This document shows, piece after piece, positions 19,711 to 29,957 of a stretch of DNA of 64,000 nucleotides. The translations under genes were made by a program, and so were the position numbers. The notes below the pieces were generated by a model. The model had not been told where the DNA came from. It saw nothing but the letters and a program-made list of their open reading frames with translations, and did not search any database. Positions within the stretch are counted from its first letter, which is position 1, and the number at the start of each line of letters is the position of its first letter. Where the stretch lies: positions 5,394,001 through 5,458,000 of the forward strand of contig NC_088319.1 in NCBI RefSeq assembly GCF_910592395.1, given 5' to 3'. This stretch comes from Lineus longissimus. Taxonomy: Eukaryota > Nemertea > Pilidiophora > Heteronemertea > Lineidae.

Positions 19711-20062
19711 TTCACACACTCAGAGAGATTATGGGGTGCGGCCATTTTTTTCCGAGGAGGCAACACACCAGATTTTAAGTCAAATGTGGCTGTTCTCTTT
19801 GGAGCCACCTTACTGTACCCATGCTCAGTGAGACCAGAGATTTTTGTTGGTCTACCACTCCCGATGCATTTGAGCCCGCCATTTTTTTTTTCCTTCCAGC
19901 AGTTGCAGTCGGTTGCACTCCGATTTGTTTTAACCCAGCCAGTTTATTTCTTTTGGGCTTGTTGAAAAGATAAAGCCCTGAATACTTCCCAAATGTATTC
20001 AAAGCAGAAATGACTGCTGAATCAGTCTGAAGCTTCTTTTCACTTTCAAGAAAGGTTTTCAC
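19711..20062 (-). pseudogene. C-terminal exon of a SWIM-tail-type host gene, split by the LTR element
   Basis: Reads FPAVKTFLESEKKLQTDSA, ALNTFGKYSG, then GVQPTATAGRKKK. After a frame change at a run of ten T's (19882-19891) it continues with CIGSGRPTKISG, YSKVAPKRTATFDL and PHNLSECVN, where the LTR element begins. The 'VQPTA..RRK' plus basic 'NLSECV' tail is the pattern downstream of SWIM zinc fingers in many uncharacterised invertebrate proteins; the SWIM finger itself is not here. The remaining codons lie at 15410-15446. The homopolymer frameshift may be a sequencing error. Function unknown. Confidence 0.6.
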
Positions 20063-20945
20063 AGCAGGGAAGAGAACTTCATCTTGCCGGTGTTGAAGAT
20101 TGGCGTCTCCTCATCGCCTTGGTAAAGAACCGTAGAATTTCTTTCTTCCGACGAGTGCTGGTGCCTCTGAATCTTTGCCATCGACGGTCCATCATGATTA
20201 TTTCCCTAAAGCAACAACAATAAACGTTATATCAGACTCTTTCGTGCGATTTTACATTATTCATGTGTGTGTTTTAACGGACATATATCTACACTGGATC
20301 AGCAACTTTGGTATGTTCCTTTCGAGGCAGATCAAACGGACGATGACAATATGGGGGTGATCCACCAAACCTCCCGACGTGTTCCCGACCCCTTCCGATG
20401 CCTTCCCGATGCGTTCCTGACCAACATTTATTTGGTGGATCAGGGGACGGCCCCGTTTGAAATGAAGCTAAATACAATAGTGCACCATAGGGACACCTAC
20501 CTCTTCCTCCTCGTCATCGCTGCTAATTTCAATATCAACTTGTTTGGGGGACGGGGCGGCGTCTTTCAGAACCAGTGCATCATAGTGCTCCCCAACTTTC
20601 CGTAGGTGCGGTTCATCTAGGGCAAGATCATCTATAGGGGGTGAGACGATTGTCTCACCACCCACAACATGAACTATAATCCGGACCCGGTACATGTTGG
20701 CTAGGGCCTATACGATGATGTCGCAAATGTCATTGGAGTAATTGGTGTTGTAGACGTATGCATCCAGGTCTGCGACAACGTCGCTATCGGCCCTTAGGTA
20801 CGGACTGTACCTGTCGATATTTCCGAGAATTTCCTGCTTAAGTTCTTCAAGCATTTCTCTAGTTGACCGGTTTGTGCCAACAGCTATTCGAAACGCATTC
20901 ATGATGCAGTGGTGAGATCTTCTTTTATCATTTTTTCACTTTGAA
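20059..20945 (-). pseudogene. OTU-like domain gene, two exons
   Basis: Exon 1 (about 20945-20498) reads HHCIMNAFRIAVGTNRSTRE, ILGNIDRYSPYL, YNTNYSNDICDIIV, an in-frame TAG (20708), ALANMYRVRIIVHVV and EHYDALV. This fits an OTU cysteine-protease-like fold: candidate Cys near the start, His in EHYD. It then passes to an acidic DDEEEE tail and donor GAG|GTAGGT. The acceptor at 20216 (TTTAG|GGAAAT) restores an open frame ending at 20059 (TGA). OTU proteins remove ubiquitin and also occur in mobile elements. The exon overlaps the start of the SWIM-tail exon, so the two could be one gene with an extra frameshift. Confidence 0.55.
20216..20497 (-). other. Intron of the OTU-like gene
   Basis: Donor GAG|GTAGGT at 20498/20497 and acceptor TTTAG|G at 20216/20215. 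Contains repeated CCCGA/TTCCCGA-type words near 20370-20410. Confidence 0.5.
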
Positions 20946-21276
20946 GGCATCCCATATGCATGAAATAAAAGCGGATCTCGCCCAGTTGTAACATGGCTGA
21001 GTGTGTGCCCAAAACTGGTCGCATAAAAGTGATATTTCTGCTCAAATGGTGTTGGTCATGGATCATGACTTAGTGGATATTCTTAGGCATAGTCAGGTGA
21101 TCATAGTGATGTTGATACTTGATTGTCATGATTTTATTGTCTGCTGCAACGGCTCACTTTTGGATGCCAGTTGAACAGCCCATGCTTGTGAAAATGGAGG
21201 CGGCCATCTGCCATGTCTGCCAGGTTATTGCCCTGTGCCAATGTTAATTGGGTCAAAATAGCAGACGCTTTCTGTC
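20946..21276. other. Unassigned spacer
   Basis: No gene or repeat recognised. Confidence 0.4.
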
Positions 21277-21323
21277 ACTGTACTGCACTGTACTGCACTG
21301 TACTGCACTGTACTGCACTGTAC
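21277..21323. repeat. 10-bp tandem repeat (TGTACTGCAC)
   Basis: Nearly five perfect copies of TGTACTGCAC. Lies downstream of the exon end of the SANT-like gene. Confidence 0.9.
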
Positions 21324-21426
21324 ATGCTACATACATCATGTACATGGCAATGTATTTCAAGTGTTCAATGCATGCATTGGCTAGCCTTTTGCAGACCAAT
21401 TTTAATAAAAACCTGAAGAAACTCAC

Positions 21427-22001
21427 CAGATTTGGCTGCTGCAGTGGCTGATGTTGATGCCTGTGGACTTGGACGAGGTGCTGGTAGGGCTGTTGCTGAC
21501 GATGATGATGCGCATGATGATGTGGGGCCACTCTCACTCCCTCCTCGAACGCCATACCAAGATGGATTGCCTTTGTGGAGGGCACCCACCTTCTCCAAAA
21601 GAGGGTCCTCTGTGTCATCTTCCATAGCTGGGCCACCCCCAGTCTTACTGGCCGCTCTCTTCCTCTTGGATACATACTCTTTTCCACTTGTACACATCTT
21701 GTGCCACTTGTCCCTGCACTGGTCCCAGTTCCTGGTGCTAGTCCCAAGTGCAGTGACAGCAAGGGCAGTGCCCTCCCACACCTTCTGCTTTCCACATTTG
21801 TCTTTTTGTTAAGGAGGATACCGAAATTTTCCTCAACCATCTCCGCAAGCATAGCTTTTTCATCAGGGCTCCAATTCTCGGATCGGGCCCTTTTTTTGGT
21901 TTGTTGAGCTCAGGGGGTTCGATTTGTTTAAATCGGCCATGTTTGCTTTCATGGGAAGCGAGATTTTGGGGAATTATGGGAGATAGCAAGGGCTCAGCCA
22001 C
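21427..22001 (-). pseudogene. SANT/Myb-like DNA-binding protein of Harbinger type, frameshifted
   Basis: Reads FKQIEPPELNKPKK, then (after a frame change at seven T's, 21891-21897) RARSENWSPDEKAMLAEMVE, NFGILLNKK, and after a second frame change near 21785 ALGTSTRNWDQCRDKWHKM, ASKTGGGPA and a Ser/Ala/Pro-rich tail. The W...W pattern with 'RDKW' and 'KTGGGP' is the SANT/Myb (trihelix) module of PIF/Harbinger partner proteins and relatives such as NAIF1. The exon ends at donor TCTG|GTGAGT (21427). No transposase is adjacent. It may be a host gene with assembly errors, or a relic. Confidence 0.6.
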
Positions 22002-22124
22002 TGGATAGTTAGCGAGGGGATGAAAAGCATTTTGAACAACTCAAAGTTAGCAACCGGATAACTAGCGGCCGGATAGCATTTTAAGTGACCGGCTAACTTA
22101 GCGGGGGCTTTGAACAATCGGGCC

Positions 22125-23089
22125 AAGGTCTTTAGGGACTACTTTCAGAAATTAGTTCTTGAAAATTTGGCCACAATTCTGTGAAAACAATATTAGAAGT
22201 GAACGCTCTGTTCGCGAATTATTTTGAAGTGGAGAATTCCCACAGTATGTGCAGTGAATCGGCATGATTCTGTTTGCATTTTAGTTTTTAGTACTACAAT
22301 TCTTACATGAGTAAAAAGTAGACATTCCAAGCAACACAGTAATGTTACTCCCATAAAAATGGATTCAAAATTGACGGAGCTACGGCATTCTGTTCGGCAA
22401 TTGGCAGCGCTGATAAAATACACTGCATGCTAATGCATGCCAAATGGCACACTTTAGAAAGTGCTCATTGGACAACGTAGGGAACACCAGTAATGACGTC
22501 ATCGCTTGTCTAAATAAAAAAATAGATGGGTTCCCGATCGATTCACTAGGGATACACAGTAGAGCACAATATCATGAAAAACGACTCTTCGTAAATTCCA
22601 ATCACCTGCAGGACAGGTCATTCTCTCAATAAAGTTAATTTTGTTGACTCCTGTAATCTCTACCTTATTAAAAAAAAGACAGTGGTGTTTGTCTCAAACT
22701 GGTCATTTCTATTTATTTTGACCTCTGTTATCAGGATACCTCTCAATTACAGACAGCATTTTGTATCCTTGTGCTGTACAACCCAGCCTGGACATACAGT
22801 TGTCCATGGAGAAGTCACATCCTCTCTAACACTTCTTGTCTGTAAAGCTACCGATATAACATACTGAACTAGGGATATCTTCCGTTGCCTCCTGTAATAT
22901 TTACATTCCGTGGATCATTAGTTTAGTAATATTTCATCCAGCTGGCAGCTCTGCATTGGAAATTTTAGTGGTATGACGTGTTCTCTTGACCTTCAAACAG
23001 TAGTATAAAGCCGATATTTACTACTTTACACCCTCAGTCCTGTGTTATTAGGTCATCCAGCTGAGCGCCAGGCCCTTGGGCCTCTTGTT
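22125..23089 (+). mobile_element. Family C repeat, copy 2 (5'-truncated)
   Basis: Matches the 3' third of the 59289-62116 copy beginning at GGTCTTTAGGGACTA (22128 against 60044), and ends with the AGGCCCTTGGGCCTCTTGTT terminus. It lacks family A at the site where the other copy has it, giving a natural empty site at 22312/22313. Confidence 0.8.
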
Positions 23090-23206
23090 AAACTTAACTT
23101 AGCATAGCCTACTTTATGTAACTGAGACCCCTGCTGGAGCAAGTTTTAGGGGTGGAGGGGTCTAAATGACTGGGGGACCCAAAACTGACTACTGTCTTCA
23201 AAGGGT

Positions 23207-24823
23207 TAACCCTTTGAGCGCTGAATTTTTTTTTTTGTAAAAATTGATTTTTCAACCTATTTTTGAAATAATTATGGAGGGATACCCTTTCATTATATGC
23301 CCAAACAATGTATGTAATGGTTGTAGCATATATGAAGGCCTTTCAAAATAAGTTGGAAAATTTGACTAATTTGCATATATGGATGGCGGCCATCTTGAAT
23401 TTATAATGAGTTTGACCTTCTGATCATGATAAATAGTGTTTTTCACATGTTCAGATCAGTAAAGTTATTGTTTTTATTGCTTGTATTGATGAATATGTGT
23501 CTTATATTGCAAATAAAACCATTTTCACTCCAAAAAAAATTGTAGAATTATTTTTTAGGGGGATTTTATCCTTTTTCAGCGTTGATGAAAATCACCAAAT
23601 TCAAGATGACCGCGACAAATCTAGGAAACAGTAGGGAGACAACCCCTACCTACCCCATCTTCAAAATTGCTGGTCTAGAGAGTCTCTAGTGATTCAGGTG
23701 ACAGTCTTTGTAGTCCTTTACAGTGTGGTATCTTTCCAAACAGGGTGCCACACACATGGGAAGGTCACATTGAAGACACTTGTGCCTTGTCTGTCGTCCG
23801 CCGCCCGGCACAGTGCGGTCCGTACAAACAATGCAGTCCGGTCTGCCATTTTCTATGACTCCTGGAAAGTGTCTCTCCTGCAGTCTCTGAGGTCTGTCTC
23901 CTGTGATGGAACGCCCTGGCCTTGAATCCACTGGACGATTGTACCCCTCCAGTAGTGAGGTACATGTCTCCTGGATGAACTTCTTCAGCGAAAGCGGTTT
24001 CTCATTCTTTTCACAATAGATAATGTGGGCATTTACTATTGTAACACTCAGCAGACAACTGATTATCCTAGGATACCACTTGGTTGACCTATGGGGGAAG
24101 AGGTATGTCTTCATTCTTTGATCCATTCTGTCCACCCCACCCATGTATTGGTTGTATCTGTCAACACAGTATGGTTTTTTTACATCTCGGTATCCAGTGG
24201 CCGATTCCTTTGAACGAATCTGTTTCATAACACAATTGTTCCCATGAATATTTGACAGCATGGACAACCTTTTGACATCATGCCAAGATAGAGCCAGCAG
24301 TTTCCCATTCCTCATGAATACTGGATCATCACCTTTTCTCAGTGCAAGATTTGTCTTATTCAGTGCCCGGGGCAAACCGCGACGTTTTATGTACACTGTC
24401 CCACACACGCCAGTTTCATTCTCAGCAAGTTCATTTGCCAATTCTACCCCTGAGTAATAGCTGTCAATGTACACCCCATGTCTCTTTCCATAGTAGGGCC
24501 TCATCATGTCCCTGACTATCCTATGAGTTATCAAAGTGTCCCTATCATCATCATCATCATGATCAGGGTTTCCCTTTCCAGTGCTCAAAAGCCAGCCAAC
24601 AACATACGCGGACTTGGACTGACAGTACATAGGCTTTGTACCCCCACTTATCAGGCTTGCTCTTATTATACTGTTTCATGATACTCCTGCCCTTGAATGC
24701 AATGGTCATCTCATCCAGGGCTATCTCATTACGTGGGTAAAACATCTGACTGAATTTTGGGACCAGCAGCTCAATCACGGGGCGAATTTTGAACAGACGG
24801 TCATGTCCATCCTGACCCCTAGA
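23207..24823 (-). mobile_element. piggyBac element, one end intact, other end replaced by Helitron sequence
   Basis: TTAA at 23207-23210 followed by CCCTTTGAGCGCTGAA looks like a piggyBac terminus: TTAA target, CCC-start terminal repeat. The stretch 23211-23685 is noncoding 3' flank. The opposite terminus is absent; at about 24823 the reading frame passes into Helitron sequence. Confidence 0.7.
23686..24823 (-). pseudogene. piggyBac transposase, N-terminally truncated, one frameshift
   Basis: Catalytic region of a DDE_Tnp_1_7 transposase: LFKIRPVIELLVPKF, IALDEMTIAFKGR (first Asp), KWGYKAYVL, a frameshift near 24600, then VYIDSYYSGVELANEL (second Asp), CVDRYNQYMGGVDRMDQ (third Asp), and a C-terminal Cys-rich finger (CIVCTDR, HKCLQCDLPMC). 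It excises and inserts at TTAA. The first 100 or so residues of a normal transposase are missing and are replaced in frame by Helitron coding sequence. Apart from that junction and the single frameshift the domain is complete to its stop at 23686. Confidence 0.85.
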
Positions 24824-26172
24824 TTTGAGCTTCTGGTGAAAAACCCGTACAACTATATCTGGTCTATCTGGAGCTGTCTGGTTTGGATGGAGGTTCTCGA
24901 TGATTGCTGGCCACTTTGGGTTTGCGGTAGTGGTTATAAATAAGGAGGGTTTGCCAAAGAGGCGGACATACGTGATGGCATCCTGCTGTCGTTCATGCAT
25001 ATATCTTGGTCCACCTGTGTAGGACGATGGGAGAACAATGCGTTGGCCAATACTGGACGGATCGGCATCTTGACGTAGAATTGAATCACGGAGTTCACTG
25101 CTTCACTCTGCTCTCGACGGATGTAGTGCAAACGCTCTGTCTCGACTTTACAGTACATGTCAACCAAATACTGTTGGTAGAGATCTCGACCAAACAGGGT
25201 GTAATTGTTTGGTCGTGTTTGCATGTTATATACACAATACTGTTTCTGAGTGATTTTTTTGCCTTGGGTGTTGAGGTAGATGTTATATCCATCTGTCCCA
25301 TAGGGGAAGAGGAGAGGATACTGCAAGGGGTCGTACGATCTGTGCAGTTCGGAAATACGGTAGAGGTGTTCATTACGTGGGTGTAGAATGATGTCACGGG
25401 TGGCAGCTGGTTCATTCGGCATTAATATACCAACTTCGTTACTGGTTGGTGCGTTGTACCGTCGAGGGTGTTGCTGTTCTGGGCGTTTGTCTTCATTAAT
25501 GACTACTCGCATTTCTTGTGCTGGCGACTGTCTGATAAGGTCTGCCATTGTCTTAAGGCGCTCAACATAAATATTGTGTTCATGGAGCATGTCAGTTAAA
25601 CCTTGGATTATTAGTGGGCGTAGTGTACATCTGTTGTTGCTGGCCAGGCTGTTGGTAACTTCGTCTGCTCTGTTCTGGATGAAGTATAGTTGTAAAAATG
25701 CGGGCGATTTATTTTCTGGTGGCAGGAGGTTCCCAATGCGATGATACATTTGCCCTTGAATAGTGAATGTTGGATTCTAACCACGAAGATGTACTTGGTT
25801 ACATCCGATTGATGTCATTTGAAAGGCGTTGTTGTATTGTCGGATGTTTTTTAGAAAATGTTCCGAGTCTATATTGTTCTGTGTCACTAAATAATGGAGA
25901 TAAGGTGGCGGTGGAGGGGGACAGGTTAACTTGACTTTACCATTACCACAGCAGAAGCCTGGTGTTTCGCCTTTGAATTTGTGCGCACCACAATGTTCAC
26001 ACAGTTTATCCATACTACCAATGTTTGTTTGCACTTGGAAGTTGTCTTCTTTATAGTATGTTGGGGTTGATGGGGCAGGACGGTGTGGAGGTTGGATTGT
26101 GGCGTCTCTGCGACATTTCGTTGGTGACGTGTAGCGGTCACGTTGTGGTCTTCTTTTACCATGAGATGGCAT
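24824..26172 (-). pseudogene. Helitron RepHel N-terminal part
   Basis: ATG at 26172. Begins with basic MPSHGKRRPQRDR, then a Cys-rich CEHCGAHKFKGE...CCGNGKVKL, PPPPPPYLHYL, and IRQYNNAFQMTSIG. An in-frame TAG lies at 25777-25779. It continues GQMYHRIGNLLPP, LHPRNEHLYRISELHRSYDP, LQYPLLFPYGTDGYN and FGRDLYQQYLVDMYC; one frameshift near 24990; then KPSLFITTTANPKW and RPDIVVRVFHQKLK. These are the standard motifs upstream of the HUH nuclease in animal Helitrons. It stops where piggyBac starts, so rolling-circle functions are lost. Confidence 0.8.
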
Positions 26173-27600
26173 GGTGCTTTGTTAAGATATGGCTGGTGCA
26201 TTAGAGTTGAGGGCAGGACTGAAGGAAAAGAAAGAGAAGAAATACTAATTATGTTGACTAAAACAATGTTTATTTACTTATTTCTATACAAAATAGTGAT
26301 TGTCTGTACAGCAGATGGGTCGTGGAGAAGGTAAGCCTAGTACGAAAGGTTAAAAGTCCAGGAGGATTGTTGTTGGCACAGTGACGACCTGTTAACATGA
26401 AGCACTGGCAATATAATCAGCAGTATTTAATCAGCAGCAGTCAATAAGTGTTCAGAGTAACACTGTTGGGGTGCAATCAATGTACACCCTTGCTTTCTAC
26501 TCCAAGAGGGATTTTAACTTTGTCTTATCATCATCAGCCGAGTCATCTTCGAGTTGTGTGGCTGTTAGGGGAAAATCTGTTTCTGAGCTGTCCATGCTGA
26601 TCTGTGACAGCGTTGAATCATCCAAGGCGTCATCGAATAGGTTGTCAGTGGCAGGAGGGGTTTTCTCTGTAGTGGATGACTCGACAGTAACTTTTGATGG
26701 TGTCGACGCTTTCAGTTGAAGAGGGACTTTCTTGGGGGATGGCGTTGTTGGCGGTAGAGTCAGTGCTGGGCGTTTATTTGGACTTGGTTTTGAAATTGAT
26801 CACACAGTTTATCCATACTACCAATGTTTGTTTGCACTTGGAAGTTGTCTTCGTTATAGTATGTTGGGGTTGATGGGGCAGGACGGTGTGGAGGTTGGGT
26901 TGTGGCGTCTCTGCGACATTTCGTTGGTGACGTGTAGCGGTCACGTTGTGGTCTTCTTTTACCATGAGATGGCATGGTGCTTTGTTAAGATATGGCTGGT
27001 GCATTAGAGTTGAGGGCAGGACTGAAGGAAAAGAAAGAGAAGAAATACTAATTATGTTGACTAAAACAATGTTTATTTACTTATTTTTATACAAAATAGT
27101 AATTGTCTGTACAGCAGATAGGTCGTGAAGAAGGTAAGCCTAGTACGAAAGGTTAAAAGTCCAGGAGGATTGTTGTTGGCACAGTGACGACCTGTTAACA
27201 TGAAGCACTGGCAATATAATCAGCAGTATTTAATCAGCAGCAGTCAGTAAGTGTTCAGAGTAACACTGTTGGGGTGCAATCAATGTACACCCTTGCTTTC
27301 TACTCCGAGAGGGATTTTAACTTTGTCTTATCATCATCAGCCGAGTCATCTTCGGGTTGTGTGGCTGTTAGGGGAAAATCTGTTTCTGAGCTGTCCATGC
27401 TGATCTGTGACAGCGTTGAATCATCCAAGGCGTCATCGAATAAGTTGTCAGTGGCAGGAGGGGTTTTCTCTTTAGTGGATGACTCGGCAGTAACTTTTGA
27501 TGGTGTCGACGCTTTGAGTTGAAGAGGGACTTCTTTGGGGGATGGCGTTGTTGGCGGTAGAGTCAGTGCTGGGCGTTTATTTGGACTTGGTTTTGAATTT
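25995..27600. repeat. 803-bp tandem duplication at the Helitron 5' region
   Basis: 25995-26797 and 26798-27600 are near-identical head-to-tail copies (offset 803), both starting CACACAGTTTATCC. Each includes the start of the Helitron ORF and an upstream Ser/Pro/Asp-rich reading frame (minus 27300-27629: LTLPPTTPSPKE, SQISMDSSETDF). Confidence 0.9.
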
Positions 27601-27633
27601 GTTACTGGTTTAGGCTGGTTGGCAGTCAAGCTG

Positions 27634-28421
27634 TACGTGATGAGTACAATAGAATTTAAAAAGGAGAAAAAGGATAATTTACATATTTATATTTTAATAT
27701 ACTATGAACAAACAGTTAAAAACAAGTAGTTTTAAAGACTGGCAGTACAAAGCCGGGAAAATGTCTGAAATCAACCACGCTATAGATTGATATGGGTGTA
27801 ACAAGAATCATGAATGAATTAACTATTTAGTATCAATGTCCTTGGATGTTCTCAACAACCTGTCACTACAGGTAAATTCCGTCTTCGTGAAAAGTTCTGA
27901 TATTTGCATAAGCATGAATACTTCCGAGATTGAATCATCCAGAATAGTTTGCGAGAATGAAGCAAAAATTCACTATTCAAGCGTTACACTGAGCCCAAGA
28001 CTGATCATAGAATTTTTGTGTAAATTGAAAGTATTTGTCGACAATTTTGTAATTTTAATAAAACTTAAGTACGGTACCAGTACTTGAACTATGTCGATCA
28101 TAGGGCCTGGAATAACGCTCAAATAAAGAAAATTACTTCACGTACTCCAATCTTAGTATGAGGTCCAGTTCTTCGTATGGATATTGTCCCTTGGATAAGT
28201 CTCTTATACAGTGTGACTAATTTTAGAAAACATGTAGATTCAGCAACAAACCATTGGGTCAGAGAGGTAGTCAGGATAGTCAAATTGACAAGAATTATCT
28301 GTTGACTAACTCAGATCCATAGCTAATGATGGAGAACACATAAATTAAACCAACTAAAGAATTTGACCTGACCCAAGGATTAATCACCAAATCTACATAT
28401 TACCAAACACCACAGTCACAA
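27634..28421 (-). repeat. Candidate 3' LTR of the BEL/Pao element
   Basis: Non-coding region just downstream of the integrase stop. In plus orientation it begins TGTACGTGATGAGTAC and ends near CACAGTCACA (28413), compatible with TGT...ACA ends. Its first 85 bp recur at 39606-39692 on the other side of the element. The rest does not, so LTR status is provisional. Confidence 0.35.
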
Positions 28422-29957
28422 TTATTTCGTTATATTCTCCTCAAGGATGCACAGTTTTGAGACGGGTCGTACGTAGGTAGATTTGGACGTCTTCACCATT
28501 GCGGAACGGATTCTGCCATCACCTCCCGGGTTGGTTTCGATGATTCTACCAAGTTCCCACTGGCCACGTGGTTGGTTGTCATCAGCGATCAGGACCAAAT
28601 CGCCTTCTTCGATGTTACGCTCTTCTCTCTGCCACTTGTTACGGACAGTTAAGGTGGGTAGGTACTCATGGAGCCAGCGGCGACATATGTGATCAGCTAC
28701 CACTTGGACTTGACACCATCTTCTTCGACTGTTGATCTCACGATCAACAACGACATCTGGTGCAACAGCATTGACAGCCCTACCAATGAGGAAATAATTG
28801 GGCGTCAACGCTGTGAAATCTGTTGGGTCACAGCTGTTATCGGTCAGCGGGCGGCTATTCAGGACGGACTCGACTTCTACCAGTGACGTTCGCAGGACGG
28901 ACTCAGCTGGGTTCATCTTCGGCAGGACAGCTTTCAACGCGGTCTTCACTGATCTCACCAGACGCTCCCAAGCTCCCCCCATGTGAGGACTGGCTGGAGG
29001 ATTGAAATGCCACTCAACACCTAGGGGAAGCAGATGTTCACGGACCTTGGATTGCTTCAGTTTCTCGAGACACTGCTTCAGCTCATGATCGGCTCCTTTG
29101 AAGTTGGTGCCATTGTCGCTATAGATGGAAGTTTGGATGGCCCCTTCTACCAATAAATCGCCGCAAGCACAGGATGAAGTCATCGGTCTCCAACGAGTCG
29201 GCCAGTTCCAAGTGGACAGCTCTGGTACCTAGGCATGTGAATAGGCAACCCCATCTCTTGACTGATGATCGACGCACCTTAACCATCATAGGTCCAAAGT
29301 GTGATAGAAAGGTCCCGATATGACTGATAGCCGGCAATCTGGCAGATCCGCCATTCTGGGAATGAATGGCTTAGCTCGATGTAATCGGCACAGCATGCAA
29401 TTTCGGATGGTTTTCTTCGCAGAGATTCTAGCCCGGATTGGCCAGTATGTTTGCCTCATTTCTGCAACTAGATGTTCTGCTCCACAATGTGCCTTGGATC
29501 GATGTGTGTCTTCGAACAGAAGTGACGTCACAACATGGTTATCAGGCAGGCTTATCTGGTGTTTTGCTTCAGTTGGTATGTTGGCCTTTTTCAATCGTCC
29601 ACCTACTCTGAGGACTTGTAGGGTTTCATCATAGCATGGTGTCAGTGGTGCTAATTGGCTTTTCTCGCTAACTGCTTCTTGATTGGCTAAGGCTCCAATT
29701 TCATCTGGAAACATCTCATGTTGGGCTGAACGGATCCAAAATTGCACAGCTCCTTGATATTCGCTTACTGTGACTGTGACATCTCTGATGGGTTTCATTT
29801 TGAAGCGTGGGATCACTGAGACTAAGTTGCAGATTGCCCGATTCAGCCAAGCTCTCCTCATGATAAGTCTGTGCCATGATGAGTAGTGTAATGGATTAAC
29901 TAGAGGGGTCAAATCCATAACCTTCGGCGTCACACCGTTTCCATCATTCTGCTCCAC
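28422..29957 (-). pseudogene. BEL/Pao integrase region
   Basis: Continues pol after an internal deletion near 29940. Reads MDLTPLVNPLHYSSWHRL, the integrase zinc-binding region (HCGAEHLVAEMRQTYW, CMLCRLHRAKP), the catalytic core (VKVRRSSVKRWGCLFTCL, LGTRAVHLELADSLETDDF, YSDNGTNFKGA with the second acidic residue, HMGGAWERLVRSVK with the Glu), and a C-terminal DUF5641-like domain (RNIEEGDLVLIADDNQPRG, GRIRSAMVKTS). A frameshift lies near 29150. Integrase would insert the cDNA. The order fits BEL/Pao, where integrase is last in pol. Confidence 0.85.

Larger units (their letters stand above)
24824..27630 (-). mobile_element. Helitron fragment (N-terminal coding region and 5' flank)
   Basis: Minus-strand Helitron remnant. 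It contains the Cys-rich N-terminal region and Helitron-like N domain but not the HUH replication-initiator motif or helicase, which would lie beyond 24823 where piggyBac begins. Upstream is an 803-bp tandem duplication (25995-26797 and 26798-27600). Helitron termini were not found. Confidence 0.8.

Noticed and set aside
21253-21852. 199-codon minus ORF as a separate gene
   Set aside because: Most of it is out of frame with the SANT/Myb-like reading; only its first 40 or so codons belong to that gene, and its end runs through a 10-bp tandem repeat.
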